DNA of 64,000 nucleotides from Paragonimus westermani. Taxonomy: Eukaryota; Platyhelminthes; Trematoda; Plagiorchiida; Troglotrematidae. Position numbers and translations under genes: made by a program. The stretch lies in NCBI GenBank assembly GCA_008508345.1, contig QNGE01003068.1, forward strand, positions 1 through 64,000, in the 5' to 3' direction. How positions within the stretch are numbered: the stretch's first letter is position 1; each line of letters starts with the position of its first letter. This document shows positions 18,341 through 31,081 of this stretch, piece by piece. The notes under the pieces were generated by a model. That model made no database searches. It saw only the letters and a program-made list of their open reading frames with translations, and was not told the origin of the DNA.

Positions 18341-21204
18341 TCTTCTATCGTTATTGGTGAATCAGATTTCAGTCGTGAGGTCGGACGTCTGTGCGTTATC
18401 TGGACTTTTCCCGTGTTGCTTTCTGATGTCCCCTGTAATGTGATTTGCCCTGACGCCCCGAATGCTATATATGACCTTTTCACTTAATTCGCTTTGTCTG
18501 ACTTCCACGTATGGTAATCGTTTTGTCCTATAAACTTAGAGCTTCTGTGGCCTGATTTTGACTATCTCCCAGTAAACAGTGCTGCCGACTCTTTTATACT
18601 TGTCGGTTTTGGATCAAGCGGTTGAGCACGTCAAATAGTTTGCAGTTAGTGGAACAAACTATTTGGAAAGGGGAGAGGCGTTTGACTAGTTGGCCAAACA
18701 GTAATCGGTGTGATGACAAGTTAGACGCATGCAATAACAACATCTGAGCCACCTTTTATTCTAGTAAAAATATCATCATTAATAAAAGATAGGGGTAGGT
18801 GCTCTTTTCTCACTGCCTGCGTGCGTTTTCAAATAAGCTTCGATGGGTGGCCGCTTCCAGCCACGGTACCTCACTTTCAGCTTGTTCTAGACTTTCGTTG
18901 CTAGATATATGTATCAAACGATCGTCCAACGTTAATCCAATGTTGCCTTTTCACTAAACACTATTGAAATCCAGGTGTCCTAACCAAGTAACGTTCTGTT
19001 AAACTGACCGCTGTGTCAAGCCGTTCGTTTTACGAGACCTTAGGAAACCTAAAAAATCTAGAGGAACTCTTGGAACCTATTTAATTCGACGCAACCAAAT
19101 ATTCAGTAGAAGGGAATCTTCAACTTACAAAAGTTGCGACCACGACAAAATTGCGGTTTCATGAAATGTTGCCTCACTGACCATCAAAGTGCTTCGGCTC
19201 TGCACAGTTGATCTAATTTGTGCACATACGTCTACAATCCATAAGAACTCATAGATTCAGTGTTTCTTTGTAATGAGTAAGTTTAGATGGCCAAATTTAT
19301 CAGCAATATGACCGCGTAGCAATTGTTACCTATATGTGTTGTCCGCTTGCAAATATTTTTATTAAATTTCGAATAAGAAATAATTGATTTATCAGAACGA
19401 AGATTGTTCCACAGACTCTTCTTTCTATACCAAACCGGACGCTGAAGTGAAGAGCTTCTGAGGTTTATAAAACCCATTTATCCACACAGCGCCCTTAAGA
19501 TTTCTGTCATATGATAATGGACAACTAGTAACAGGTCGGATTTTATTTCCATGTTTTATGTATTCCACCTCGACTTACATGCTAGAGCGTATTGTCTTAA
19601 TGTTCACTGAAGTTGATAGCTCACTTGTTCATGTGTCTTCTTGCAAAACCAGTTTGTTGGAAAGATTGTCTCACCACATACACTTTCCCATATACACTGT
19701 CAACCGATGGTCCACGGCAATGTAATTCTCAGCAAGACCGGTCGTTCTTAGGCCAGTTACATCTATTCGTATGTTAAGTGAAGCAGACTACTGCGTTGTT
19801 GGTCAGCTACAGATGGCACGGTGCTGACTAGAAGAAATGTACGCCAAACGGTTTAGCAGATGAAAAATATTTATGGAGAAAGCTTTGCGGCGGTCGAAAA
19901 AACCAGCAGTTGAAGAAAAGATACCGGAATATCTTGCTAATAAGATTGTACGCAAGAGGAGACAGGCAGAGAGAAGAAATTACAAAAAGCATGCATTGGT
20001 GTCAATGGTGGTTATCTGGGGCAACATTGAAGAAGATTACCTCCCCTGGAGGCAACTTAATCTGTTCGAAAGGGTTTTGACTAAAGTTTAACTAGTAATT
20101 GAAAAAACGCTGCAAATTGTTGAACCTAGAAGATCAAAGAAAAGTCAGTGGAAAACACACTTTCCAATATCAGACAAGCGAATTAATACGGGGGCTGTGA
20201 CATTTATGAGGATAAAACCAAAGGATGCATCCATCTCCGTATCATACATTTTAAGTAAAACCTACCCAGTTAGGTTGATAATGACCTGATTCTTGTTGCA
20301 ATATTGTAATGCAGTTGGTGGATACTGGCGTGAAACTTTTGGAGAATCCTCTGACGGCAGTCAAATACCTGGATCAACTGGCGGACCCCGGTGAAGTGAG
20401 CCTAAATTTGACATTTCTTAGCTCCAACAGGTGGCCTTCCAGACTTGCTGGAAAAACTTCTGGCTCCTCTGGGCACACTGTTTCTGTTAATGCCAACAGA
20501 AAGACGTAGCCGTCAGTTTGGAATTGTTGTGAAAACGGAACGATCTCATTGCTCGTGTTTATATGTGTGTTTGTGCGTGTGGTCGTATCCCGCGATCTTT
20601 TCTGCTACTTTAGCCTGGCGGTCAAGGCTGCTTGCTGTTCTGATCCAGCTAGCTATGCTGACCAGGACATCGGTCCTTGCAGGTCCAACCATGTTAGATT
20701 GGGCAAACGAAGGCAGCCGGAAAATAGCACTTACACTCCTTGTGGGTAGTGCCGGTGTTCTGTGTTTTCGTTTGGCTTGATGTCTGCCCCTGATCGATCT
20801 GGTTTTATGTGTTTCTGACTTATTTGCTTCTGCAAAAGTTTTGGTTATTTTAACTACAAGTATGTGGTCCTCGAGCATGTGCGTGGTTATCGCAATTCAG
20901 ATCTGGCTGGTAGTCGTTGTTTAGATCGCTTGTTTTATGTGTGCCACACGCTGCCAATCGATACAGGCTTTTGGGCCGAATGCCTTTTTTGAAAACCTTA
21001 ATATCTCTCCTGCCTTGGTCTGGGCGTCCTGGCAGTATCCAAAACCGACATCAACCATGATTAGACAAAGTGAACCAGATACCACATTGCATCAGTCCTC
21101 GCGTTAGATAAACCAGGTCGCCCTGTGTGCTGTGGGTGGCAGGGTGATTAAGCAAAGACATGCTACCACCAAACCTTCCTCCTTCCTAAATAATCCCTCC
21201 CGCA
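18341..21204. other. mostly unassigned; possible LINE 5' UTR at right end
   Basis: A short charged frame starts with ATG at 19873 ('MEKALRRSKKPAVEEKIPEY', stop near 20091) and looks protein-like but has no family I know. GC-richer sequence from about 20500 to 21200 has a composition like the RTE endonuclease region that follows and could be that LINE's 5' UTR; this is a guess from continuity. Confidence 0.35.
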
Positions 21205-22368
21205 ATGACCCTTCCAGTACAAATATCAGAACAGACAATGCTCACTCAGGTCTCGGTTACACGAAAACCAACCCGAACAATCCCCAGGAAGCAAAAAGAT
21301 TTCATTTGGGACATGCAAACGGCGTACGCTGACGAATCGATGGCGCACCACAAGACGACTAAGGCACCGCGGTGCATTAATCGCTATGGAATTGAGCCGC
21401 TATGGAATCGAAGTAAAAGCCTTGAGTTAAACAACGCCTTCAGATCAAAGGGAGATCCAAGAACTGGGTGCTGTGTACATCTTCAACCGAATAGGTTACT
21501 CGGAGGACAGTGCTCGAGATCACAGTGTCCGTTTCGCGGTCGCTGAACGTACCAATGCTTTGATGATAGGTGAACCGCATAGCATCAGCCCTCAAATCCT
21601 ACTGATGCGTCTGCGACTCAATCGAGGTAAGTACGCCGCACATTTAAGCCTTTATGATCCAACTATGTATCACACCGACAATACAAAGGACCAGTTCTAT
21701 GTTCAGCTGTCTGCCACAAACCGGTGGCACCGGTGAGTGACCGACTGTTTGTTCTGAGCGAGCTGAGCACTCTAGTCGTGCGAGACTGGGTACCCCGGTT
21801 TGGAGTCCTCGGATCATACAGCATTGGTTCAGTCACCGAGAACGGTGATCGTCTGCTCCACATGCATGAATACATGACTGTGCAGCAGTACCACATTCGT
21901 GAAGTGCGTGTCACATGGATGATGCGCGACGGTGAATGTAGCACCGAACATAGGGCGGTCAGAACCAAATTGTTTATCCATGAATACCAGCCTATTTATT
22001 AAAGACCATCCAGACAGTGGCAGAAGTTTGATGTCAAACTATTGTAGAACTGTGCGACGAGGGCTGGTTTCCAAAGTGCCGTTGCCGCTCTTCTGAAAGA
22101 CTCTTGTATCCACCATCCCCAGGGGTGTGGGACGGCTGCTCAGGAAAGTGATCACGTCAGCAGCAGACAAGATGCAGTGTTAAACACCAGAAAAGTCCGG
22201 ACCGGTTCAAAGACAACAATGCGGCCATCTCCAGCTTGGTAGAAAATAAGAATGCGGCGTTCGCCACCTCCACAGCCGACCGGGACGCTGGAGACAAGAG
22301 AAATACTTTTCGGATTATTTCCGCTTGCTTCAAAAAACTTGTCAAGATGCTAAGTGTTCTCTGATAGC
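21205..22368 (+). pseudogene. RTE-type LINE, APE-like endonuclease half
   Basis: Fragments in several plus frames line up with the N-terminal half of RTE-type LINE proteins. 'ELGAVYIFNRIGYSEDSARD' fits 'EEVGAGYTFFWSG'. 'HSVRFAVAERTNALM' to 'LLMRLRLNRGKYAAHLSLYD' and 'DNTKDQFYVQLSATN' fit the endonuclease core through 'VSVYAPT ... KDxFYxxL'. 'RDWVPRFGVLGSYSIG' and 'NGDRLLHM' fit 'GRDxxxWxGVLGxHGxG ... NGxxLL'. 'EHRAVRTKL' stands at the catalytic 'TDHRLVxxKL'. 'KSPDRFKDNNAAISSLVENK' (about 22190-22250) is the linker before the RT. The RT half is absent, and the aspartate before the final H is glutamate. At least three frameshifts are present. Confidence 0.75.
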
Positions 22369-24264
22369 CCTGGTTGAATGGCAGCAACACGAACCTCCAG
22401 ACAGGTCTGTTTCCACGCCCCCTGGATTAGTGAAGGCAATGAGGTAAGTTGGTGAATTACACAACATCCATCTTCTTAATGAGTTGTGTTCCACACATGT
22501 TCAGTCCATGTTTACAAATGCTCCACGAGACAATTGTTGGTTGAAAGCTTCTTGGAACGATTCATGTTACTTAACCTATGCCGACCGATGTTCTGGGGGG
22601 TACCCTACTGTTATGCACTGAACATGTTAGCCTCCACTTTATTGGTCGTTGCTACCGCCAGTCATAGCAAGTTCGCTGGGATTCATCAGAGCCGACTCCT
22701 CATGTTGAAGATTGAAAAAGTGTTGGCCGTAAACACGGCAGTGTTGCCATACCACTAATATCAAATGATTGTAAAGAGACAGTAAGTAAGTTTGCGCTGC
22801 GCCTACCTAGCGGACGTCCCAACCTGAAGATAACGTGTAATCTTGAGAGAGATGATCGTCACCTTTTCCAGACATATTCATTTGTCGCCGCAAACAGTTT
22901 CCCTTTAAAAAGACAGTCCACAGGAAACCTACGTGATTCGATTAATACCTGAGCTTTAACACCATTACACCGGTCCATCATAGGCGTACACTGATGAACA
23001 CAAATTACACGAGCAAAACGATTCTATAGAGTCCAGCGGAGGAATGAGACTTGATTACTACTCTCCTTCGATCAACTGGCAACTTCAAAATTTGAACAGG
23101 AAGGAGCAGCAGACAAAGTTAATTTTCGAAAGGCGATCGTTTTGTAAGAACAAACCGCTTATACAGAGCTGCTTTTAAAATCTGAGTACCTCATGCGCTA
23201 AACAAAACGATGATTGGGATGCTCGATTGGGTGAACATTTGCTGCAACCGGACTCTGTGTATCAGCTCGGATCCAGAAGATGTGCGTGTTTTCAATCAAG
23301 GGGGATCAAACTTTTGGCGCCAGCTAACACTGTATATGTAACCGCAGCTGTCCTTGTACTTAGCCGAGCCTCAGTTTGCTGACCGTTCCTAGCCCGCTGA
23401 TCAAATATCTATCCTATCCCCGTGTCTGTTTGGTACCAAAAATCTGTTACTGATGCGGCAACGCGATTTGTCTACATTCACCACCCTCCATGTTCACACT
23501 GTTACGTTCAACTTCTGAAAATAACCAACCACTTTAAATGAAACACATCGTTATTTGACCTTGAACTTTTTGTCCATGTAAGTCTCAGAATGTCGCACAG
23601 TCACCCGACATACAACCAGCGTATTACCAAAACAAGCTAGCTCCACTATAGGGTGACCAAGTCCATTCCTAACTGGTCGCAAAATCATGTGTGCTGAGTT
23701 AGTGACATCTGCAGCTAGTGCACACACTGTCGGGAATTCCAAAATTCAGCTTTTCCTCCACTGTCAACCTCACCTGACTGTTGCAGAAAAATTCTTGGAA
23801 ACGTCTTCTCCCAGAAAAACCACAAACACTTTGAGGTCCTCTTCCTAGTGTTAGTGCAAGTTTAACGGTTATCCTGAAATCAGCAGGTCCTCCCACCCTA
23901 CCCTGCAAGCTTCCACTCGTTTAATCGGTAATCGGTAATAATCCAGACCATTCTAATCTAATCACAAGGCTTTTTTAGTCCAGTTTTTATTTAATTTGTT
24001 AACCACGTATATCTGGTACAGTTCTATTCACACGAAATATAATTACGTACATCGGCATTGTTTGCGTTGTAATTGTAAGTAGCATTCCTACCAATATTCT
24101 CATCTCATCATCCAAAACACTGAATCATACTAAATTACTCAGATGATACACATTGTGTCGTAATTACCCTATGTGCTTGCAGATAGCTACCAATGTTTGA
24201 TTGAAATTCACATCATCATCCACGTCTGTCAGATGTTCGAAGATCACGTTAATTATCAAGTATG
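22369..24264. other. unassigned stretch
   Basis: The LINE homology stops near 22368. The open frame 22486-22758 has no family resemblance I can see. Confidence 0.4.
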
Positions 24265-24480
24265 GACTGAATTCCAGGAATTTGGTTATTTCACTCACAT
24301 TCGTTCACAATTCTCGCATTCAAATAAGTGTTGCAAAGAAGCACTAGACTCTAATGTCGCTCTTAACAGACCTCTTCAATAGTGTACATCTTGGTCAAGC
24401 CGGAATTTACACTCCGATACTCGTGTTTTCGAGACTACGTTATTAACCACAACGCCATCGAGTTTCATAATCTAGATCGG
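24265..24480 (-). repeat. tRNA-derived SINE copy
   Basis: On the minus strand a tRNA-like head has 'ggcgttgtggttaa' (box A-like, 24443-24456) and 'ggagtgtaaattcc' (box B-like, 24402-24415), followed by a body shared with 35269-35500 ('aagcactagactc' on the plus strand at about 24340) and the tail segment near 24290-24330. Box B spacing and the shared order of parts support a pol III SINE. Confidence 0.6.
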
Positions 24481-27400
24481 GGCCATCCTGGATTATGTAT
24501 CAATATATGTTTGGAGACCACATTTAACGTTAGACCAATACATTACGTTGCAAATCAGCACATCAAGTTTAAGGTTAACCGTGCGCAAATTGGTGAGCTG
24601 TGATCATGATGCTTTACGGGATATTGTGGTTTGTGGTCTACTTCACAGCTCATGACTAACATACGTCTCAGCTCTGTCGACTTCAAATGGTAAACAGACG
24701 ATGGCAGGTTTCCGCCTCGAAGAGGTTACTAAAGGGCGTGGGAATCTTTGTGTCCTGTTCTACACAGCGAACGTTTCCTGATAATGGCTCCGATCCAGAC
24801 CATCGGCAACCTAAGCAACCATGTTCTTGCGTTATTCCTGGGGTAGTGTGCTAGCCTTTACCTTTACCCGCGTGACTGTTGTTGTGATTGGTCAGTGGCC
24901 TTGTTTCAGGTAGATTTCTGTAACAGTACTTACGAAGTAGTTTTGCATACTGTGACACTACTTATGACGCAGATTAACTGAATGAAACACTATTTGCCAA
25001 TACTTGAGAACTCATTCGTTGACACTATTACTAAATTATTCAGAGTACACTGAAACTCATTGAGATAGGGACATATTGGGTATGCTTATTTTCCGGTATT
25101 CGTCATCAAGTTGATTATACTGATGGCAACTATGTAAGTTCACACTGATCTCATGCGAACGAAAACTTGCAGAAATCTGCAGTGCATGAGAAGGTTCGCG
25201 CGTTTCGCAGGGACAAACATACGGCAAGAAAGCAATCACTCCTCTTGAATGTTGCGTCTACGATTACAAATATCCTTTGAAAGAAATCGTTGATTGCTCG
25301 TATAGCAGCTTAATAAGTACCAGAAGACATATAGGAATATTAGTAAATAAGCTCTAACAAATACTTCATTGCTGCGTCTACAGTGTTCAGTTCAAGTTCA
25401 TCGAAAAGCTAAATATAAGTGTAGTGACCTCTAATTCAATCAGGCAGACAATAACGAATGCTTAACCCTAGCAATAAGTCAGAAGAGGAGGTTGATTTCT
25501 CACAAACAATTCGTCTCTTCGCTCAACTGGAGTGGTAGCTCATTAAGCCACTGAAATTATTTGATACGGCGCAATACACTGCTTTCAGCTACTTTGACTC
25601 ACCGAACATTAGCAATCATAATTCACCCTAATGCTCATCCCGGTCAGACATCGGAACAGAAAACAAGCGTCTCCATTTGGGAATCACCGTCGGTTGCAAA
25701 ATTTTGTTTAACATTGCTGTACAGATATGAATAATCATCAGTTCTGGCCCACAAACAGCAGCGTGAACAACACATTAAAAACTTTTGTTTAAGGAATCTT
25801 CAGAACCCAGATCATTACGCTTTCTACCCAAATGCATGATGGAGACAGGAGGAAAGATCAGAAATCAAATAGTTATCATTAGTTTTAAAAATTCCTCGGT
25901 TAGTCATATTATACTTGGTGACATCTCCGGTTGGAAAACACTGAACTGAGAACAGGTGACCTTGATGGTAATCTACTTGTACGCCGTTTGCATTTCCATG
26001 GTGATCAGAAAGTAGTTTAATATTATCCTGTCACATGCGAATAGTTTAGATCTGCTTGGAACCGCTCGAGTCACAGCCAGAATTACAATTTCTCATGCTG
26101 ACCATAGACAGGATTAACCATAGTACACGCAAATTTGCTGGTTAAAGATTACTGATCTTACATGTGTACTTTTCAGAGGAGGAGGATACTCCTACGATTT
26201 CGTTTCAATTATGTCTATCAGTACAATACGCTTATGGTCAACTTGTTTTCAACTAGTAGGAAATCGACGCGAGTTGGTTGCTGTCCGTGTGTGAATTTTA
26301 CAAAACCACTGAGGTACAATACTGCTTCATTGGAGGCCGAAATGCGGCTATTATTCATCGTGTACGTACCTGGGCCAGATTTCCTCATTTCTATTGCCGT
26401 CGTAGGTATACAATTTTGTAGCATAACTTCAAGACACCTTAAAGTGTGATTTCATCTATTTTTGAGTCACAGATTTAAGCGTGAAGTATTGCAGAGCCAG
26501 CTGTTATTATTGTTCTGAAGGTCAGCAGGGCTCTCTGAATAATTTCGTGGACTGGCTGTTCATCTATCGTTATCGACGGCCAGTCATTACTTGTGTCATC
26601 ATGAGGGCTTTCATTTTGAAATTGCATTTCAAACCACTGTTCTCACTGCTTAGCAGGTGGCTAACCGTACACTTGAATGCTAGTCAACTGCTTTGTGGCT
26701 TACAAGATGACCACATTATGTGGGAAGCACTGGATCAGTGCGTTGCTGGGTTGTCAAACAGCTGGTCTAAGTTCCCTGAAACATAATGGGTTGGTCAGTT
26801 TCCAGTCCGTTTGAACCGAAAGCTACAGGTGTTTAAGATCATGGAAATGTACATTGTAGAATGGATAACTAGAACAGAACACAAATCATAAGAATCATCT
26901 GCATCAGTTTAAGGATAAACTTAAGGATAAACAATAGACATAACCCATCAGATTTGCTGGCAATAAGGCTGAACACGTCAATAACTTTCGTCAGAAAAAC
27001 AGCGCAATCATTCTGAAACCGACACCAATAGTGCGTGTATAATGACTTGATTTTTATGACTACAGAGATAATTTTGGGACAAAAATATTTTCATCCGCTG
27101 TAAATATCCGCTGATGTAACTAATGAAACAGACCTTTCCCCTAACTGCAGGAGCCTTCGTAGTATACAGTGCTTTTCGTTTAACTCATTGACGGCGAGGG
27201 GGTCCATTGGGAACGGAGTTAATATCAGCAGGTAGGTAGGAAAAAGTGAGAAAGACGGATGACATCAGGTCTGGTAAAATGGATGGACACGGTAACCTGG
27301 AATATGTGAAAAAATGCCATTCAGGAGCTCTCCTTGACATTGAGAGCAAATATGAACTTTAGGCCTTTGCCATGGTGTCAAACTTTTGTGTAGACCATTA

Positions 27401-27755
27401 GTTGCATAATCGGTCACTCATGGAAACCAGAGTATTGTGTAAATGAGTGATTAAACAGATATCAAAATATTTATAGTCCAAAGGTTTAGGATTGCGGCTA
27501 AAAATTCACTTCCCGGAGAAAACTAAAAATGAAAAACTGTGATTAAAAAATGACGTATAAAACTTTTCTTCAGATTAGTACGATTACGTAGGTTCAGCGA
27601 AATCAAAACGGAATGTAAACAAAACAAAGAGGTATGGTAGAATATCACTGAATCAAGTACAGCGTTACAAAATATCCAAGCACCTAGAGGTCAGGCATTC
27701 GGAGAACAAATCAACAATTCTATTGATGGTAGGTTTGGAGTTCCACCCACCGTTA
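24481..27755. other. unassigned stretch
   Basis: Two open frames (26162-26449 and 26481-26786, plus strand) are within chance length and unrecognised. A 12-base tandem duplication ('aaggataaactt') lies near 26912-26935. Confidence 0.4.
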
Positions 27756-28580
27756 CATCACAGAGTTATCGGGTGGAGTCTGAATGGGCATGCAGAGCGA
27801 TGGTGTGACCTTTGACCAACACAACTGCAATGCCTGCGCGAATTTCTTGTGTAAACACGAGATCGGATTGGGTAATCCGATGGCGGTCGATTCAGAAGTA
27901 ACAACCATCCATTGCCTGACCTATTTGAGGTAGTTGACCGGAGCTTCGTAGACAACACGGAACGCTTGAGTGGAATCAACCCGGTGATCTGTGCCTGCCA
28001 AATGTGCGACGATTGCACTGTTGAGGGACTTGGTCGGACCTATTCTGAGCCAATGTGGATGGCATTCTTAGATCCGTTTCGACAAACTTCTTGTTGTGCG
28101 ACCTCTGTGCTTTGTCGTTACTACAGCGGGAGAATGAGTACACAATCATGGATCGGTCGAGGGCAAGGAGTTTGTCTTTTAAGGGAATATGGTGAACCAG
28201 TTGCGTAGCGTTGTCTGAGTGTCTGATAAAATCGACGGTTGAACGCTTCTGTTGCAATATCAACTTTGAAAGGGAGGCGGATGGAAACAGCTTTCTTCTC
28301 CACTGTGGTAATCGAACTCCGTAGCTTAGTCACAGTCATGTTCCACATTAGAAAACGACCCGGATAGCTATTTTCCCACAACACACTGGCGACTGTCCCC
28401 ATTTCCTGGTCTGTTGTGTCCGCAGAGCAAATTAGCATTGATCTACTGATGAAGCAGCAAACGAGGTTGCGTTTTTCACTCCAAAGGCACAGATCGATTA
28501 AAACTCATACCTTGCCCCGTTCATGTTACTTTACAATAAACAGAGCATTGTAACCTACAAACAAACACCTATTCAAGTTA
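27756..28580 (-). mobile_element. decayed PLE, linker to C-terminus
   Basis: Minus-strand translation in several frames gives, in order from 28580: 'CSVYCKVT' then TGA in place of the family W, 'TGQGMSFNRSVPLE' (family 'TGQYLNFxSFxPxx'), 'RNLVCCFISRSMLICSADTT', 'VLWENSYPGRF' (family 'LxxNGYPxRF'), 'VEKKAVSIRLPFK', a damaged 'HDCVYSF' at the GIY position, 'NSAIVAHLAGTDHRVDSTQ' and the tail 'LPNPISCLHKKFAQAL'. Multiple stops and frameshifts. The YIG motif is not recognisable. Same subfamily as the copies at 30 and 56 kb. No ribozyme motif is visible downstream. Confidence 0.75.
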
Positions 28581-29889
28581 AGGTTTACAAAATGAAATGA
28601 ATTTTCTGATTCTGTTTTGGAATAGTCGGGATAACTTGTACCGATCTGCGTGATCCAATAATATTCTGCTAAACTTCTGTGTTTTACCTACACAGTTTTG
28701 CTTTCCCTGGACTCGTATGATTGTAACAGTCTGATGAAGAATTGTTGAAAACAGTTGTCCGTTAAGGTTTTTGCAAGAAAACTCAAAAAATTTTCGTGTT
28801 TGTTATTGACTGTCTAAACACAATTCCCAGTTTATCCATGGTCAAAAATGACTTCCGTTGTTTATTGGAGTTGAATCTAGGCAGAAAGTGTGTTCTCGAC
28901 TACTCACCAACCAGCCAATTAAATACCAACTCACACCAATATGGTCATGAAACCAGCGGAATCTAAAGCAACTTTTTATATAATTACGTCGAACAGTATT
29001 AAACCCAATACCAGTTTTGTGATTAAACTGTCCACTGAAGTTACCAAATTGACAATGGGATTCTTAGAAGTCGTATGCCTGAACAGATTTGTTCTGAGTA
29101 CATAACTGTGGATTGTATAACCCAATTCAGATCGTCTCAGCGGTGACCAGATGATAAAATTTGACTCATTTGGAGTGACAGCAAAGTAGGCGTTAAATCG
29201 GCTAGAGAGCCACCTCTGATGAGACCCAGTGCACCAGAATTGGACTCACAACAGACCTCACGGTCATGAGAGTGACGTTCACATCCTCTGTAAAAGACGC
29301 CTAGTTGTAAGACGGAGATTACTTGCATCACAGCAGCATGTGGAAGAGTGATCACAAGAAGTGGGTCGCACATTTAGGCTACAAGCATTTCCAGTCGTAA
29401 GTAAATACTATGTAGCATGCACTTTGAATCCGCGTATTCAAGTTTATGCAGCTTGAATAAGAGGAATTGTGCAGTTGTGCTTCAATGCAGACAAGCATAC
29501 TTCAAGAAGGTGTCACCATTCCTCGGAATCCAGTATACGCACACTACGCATGGTTCGCTGTTGGAGAGCAAAAGTAAGCTTTATTACCAGCAGTTAGAAC
29601 TGTCGAGACATAATCACTTGTGACATTTCTCGTCGTACATAATTCATAAGACAACATAACTCATCTCAAGAATCCAGTAACAGTAGGTCCTGTTGATCTT
29701 TAGTCATCTGCATAATGAAGCTGCAAGGCTGAGAATTGCCGTGTGCAAATTAAGCTAGTTTGTAACACGGCTTTTTGGCTTAAGGTCACAGTCAGCAAAT
29801 GGTATAGTAAAACAGATTCAGACAAATACGTACTCCAGATGACACCACGTTTGGTGATTAAGTGTCTGGAAACTGAATGTCAAAAACAG
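28581..29889. other. unassigned stretch
   Basis: No recognised coding or repeat family. A CTGATGA at 28732 was examined as a ribozyme and rejected. Confidence 0.45.
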
Positions 29890-30400
29890 CGGACTTGTGA
29901 AGCATGAGAAGAATAAAATAGCCAACATGACTTGATTTCTATGTTTGGTCATCAGGTTAGCTATAACATAATAAATGTTAGAGAAGTAACTACGCTGAGT
30001 CAGTAAAACTGGTAGTATGGGCTATGGCCAGTGTGTTTTTGACAGCCACGTAGGCACTGTTTCAAATCGCAGGCTTGATTGATTGTGGGCCGATGAAGAT
30101 TAGGTGTCCACAGGAAACTCCTCCGGGCGACGAGACCAATGTTTTCGTTCCGCTAAATCAAAGTGAACCTCATACAAAGTCTGGCGGGAAAAATATCAAC
30201 AATCTGCACCCATGACACTTTAGAATCTGAGCAGACTGGCTACCCAAAGCGTTTCACCCAGAAGACGACCCAGGCTGTGGAATTGAAACTTAACTCGTGT
30301 GGATAATGAACGTAAGTTTATTAATCTCCCTTTCAAGGAAAACCCCACGGTTGAAGTAACCGCAGAGTGGAACAGAAAATCAATCGGAACAGTATACTCT
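29890..30400 (-). mobile_element. PLE remnant, left half of a head-to-head pair
   Basis: On the minus strand, 'VGFSLKGRLINLRSLSTRVK' (about 30345-30285) fits the 'LPFKGDxIN' block of PLEs. After a short gap that must be a deletion of the GIY-YIG domain comes the C-terminal tail 'RRSFLWTPNLHRPTINQACD' (about 30130-30070), matching the 56-kb copy's 'KKFVRTLNLPWPTISQAHD'. The 3' UTR continues to about 29890 and contains a decayed ribozyme motif. Confidence 0.7.
29918..29964 (-). ncRNA. decayed hammerhead motif of PLE subfamily B
   Basis: On the minus strand: CTGATGA, CCAAACATA, GAAA, enclosed by a nine-base helix (ATAGCTAAC with GTTGGCTAT). The core boxes survive but stem II is lost and the cleavage base position is G. 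Aligned with 30666-30712 and 55884-55930 it is a remnant, not a working ribozyme. Confidence 0.45.
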
Positions 30401-30740
30401 TCCAACCAGTTGTGCCTGAGTTTCCATCCAACACCGGATATCATGTCATGTTGAGTGCTACCGAGACCATGAGTACCGGATTGCACAACCCTGAACTCTG
30501 AGTTCTCTAAAAGGTCTTGCGGACACCCACTCTCTATCGGCCTACAATCCGTCAAGCCTACAATTGGAAACAGTACCTGCGTAGCTGTTACATACACGCT
30601 GTTCATAACCCCTATTGCCCGTTTTACTGACTTACCATAGTTACTTTTCTAACATTTATTGTGTTGTGATTGGCGTGCAGTTCAAACACGGAAATCAAGT
30701 CTTGCTAGCTACTTTGTTGTTCTTACGAGTTCAATGGATA
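30400..30740 (+). mobile_element. inverted PLE 3' end, right half of the head-to-head pair
   Basis: The plus strand reads 'TETMSTGLHNPEL' then two stops and 'KVLRTPTLYRPTIRQAYN' (about 30457-30585), the same C-terminal tail as on the minus strand at 30.1 kb, followed by 3' UTR sequence matching the reverse complement of 29900-30030 at roughly 80% by eye. The element end is thus present twice, in opposite orientation, around the coding remnant. Confidence 0.75.
30666..30712 (+). ncRNA. decayed hammerhead motif, inverted partner
   Basis: It aligns with 29918-29964: GTGCAGT at the CTGATGA position, TCAAACACG, GAAA, then CTTGCTA. The enclosing strands (GTGATTGGC and GCTAGCTAC) still pair mostly, using different base pairs from the left copy. 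The core is destroyed. Confidence 0.35.
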
Positions 30741-31081
30741 GTTCCGAACGAATACCCACATCTTTGTGTACTGACATCTCAGCTCCCTCTGAGTGAATCC
30801 ACCCACTACTAGCTCACTCAAGGTACTATTTTCTCAGCTGTTTTTTAATAGAATACCTGTTGATCTCACACAGAGAACGTTTGCATTATTTTACGTTCGT
30901 CTTGAATTTTGTATATATTTTGCAAAGAGCTGAGCAGAAGAGAGTATTAACATTGTGACATTTTTCGCCCTAAAAATTTTATCACATACATATAATCTAC
31001 AAAATTGTGCCTACATTATTTCCAGAGGTAGCAAATATTCTATATCTTCGCAAGCACTGAGTGACACTTTGTTATGAATGT

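Noticed and set aside
20445..20878. Overlapping 110-codon frames on opposite strands
   Set aside because: Open in both directions with no motif; lengths within chance for this window, and more likely part of a LINE 5' UTR.
28732..28765. CTGATGA followed by GAAA, like a hammerhead core
   Set aside because: No workable stem II, stem III cannot place a U-H site, and flanks do not pair to form stem I.
30220..30606. Minus-strand 128-codon frame as one protein
   Set aside because: Its right part is the reverse of the plus-strand inverted PLE arm; only the 'GFSLKGRLINL' part makes sense on the minus strand.
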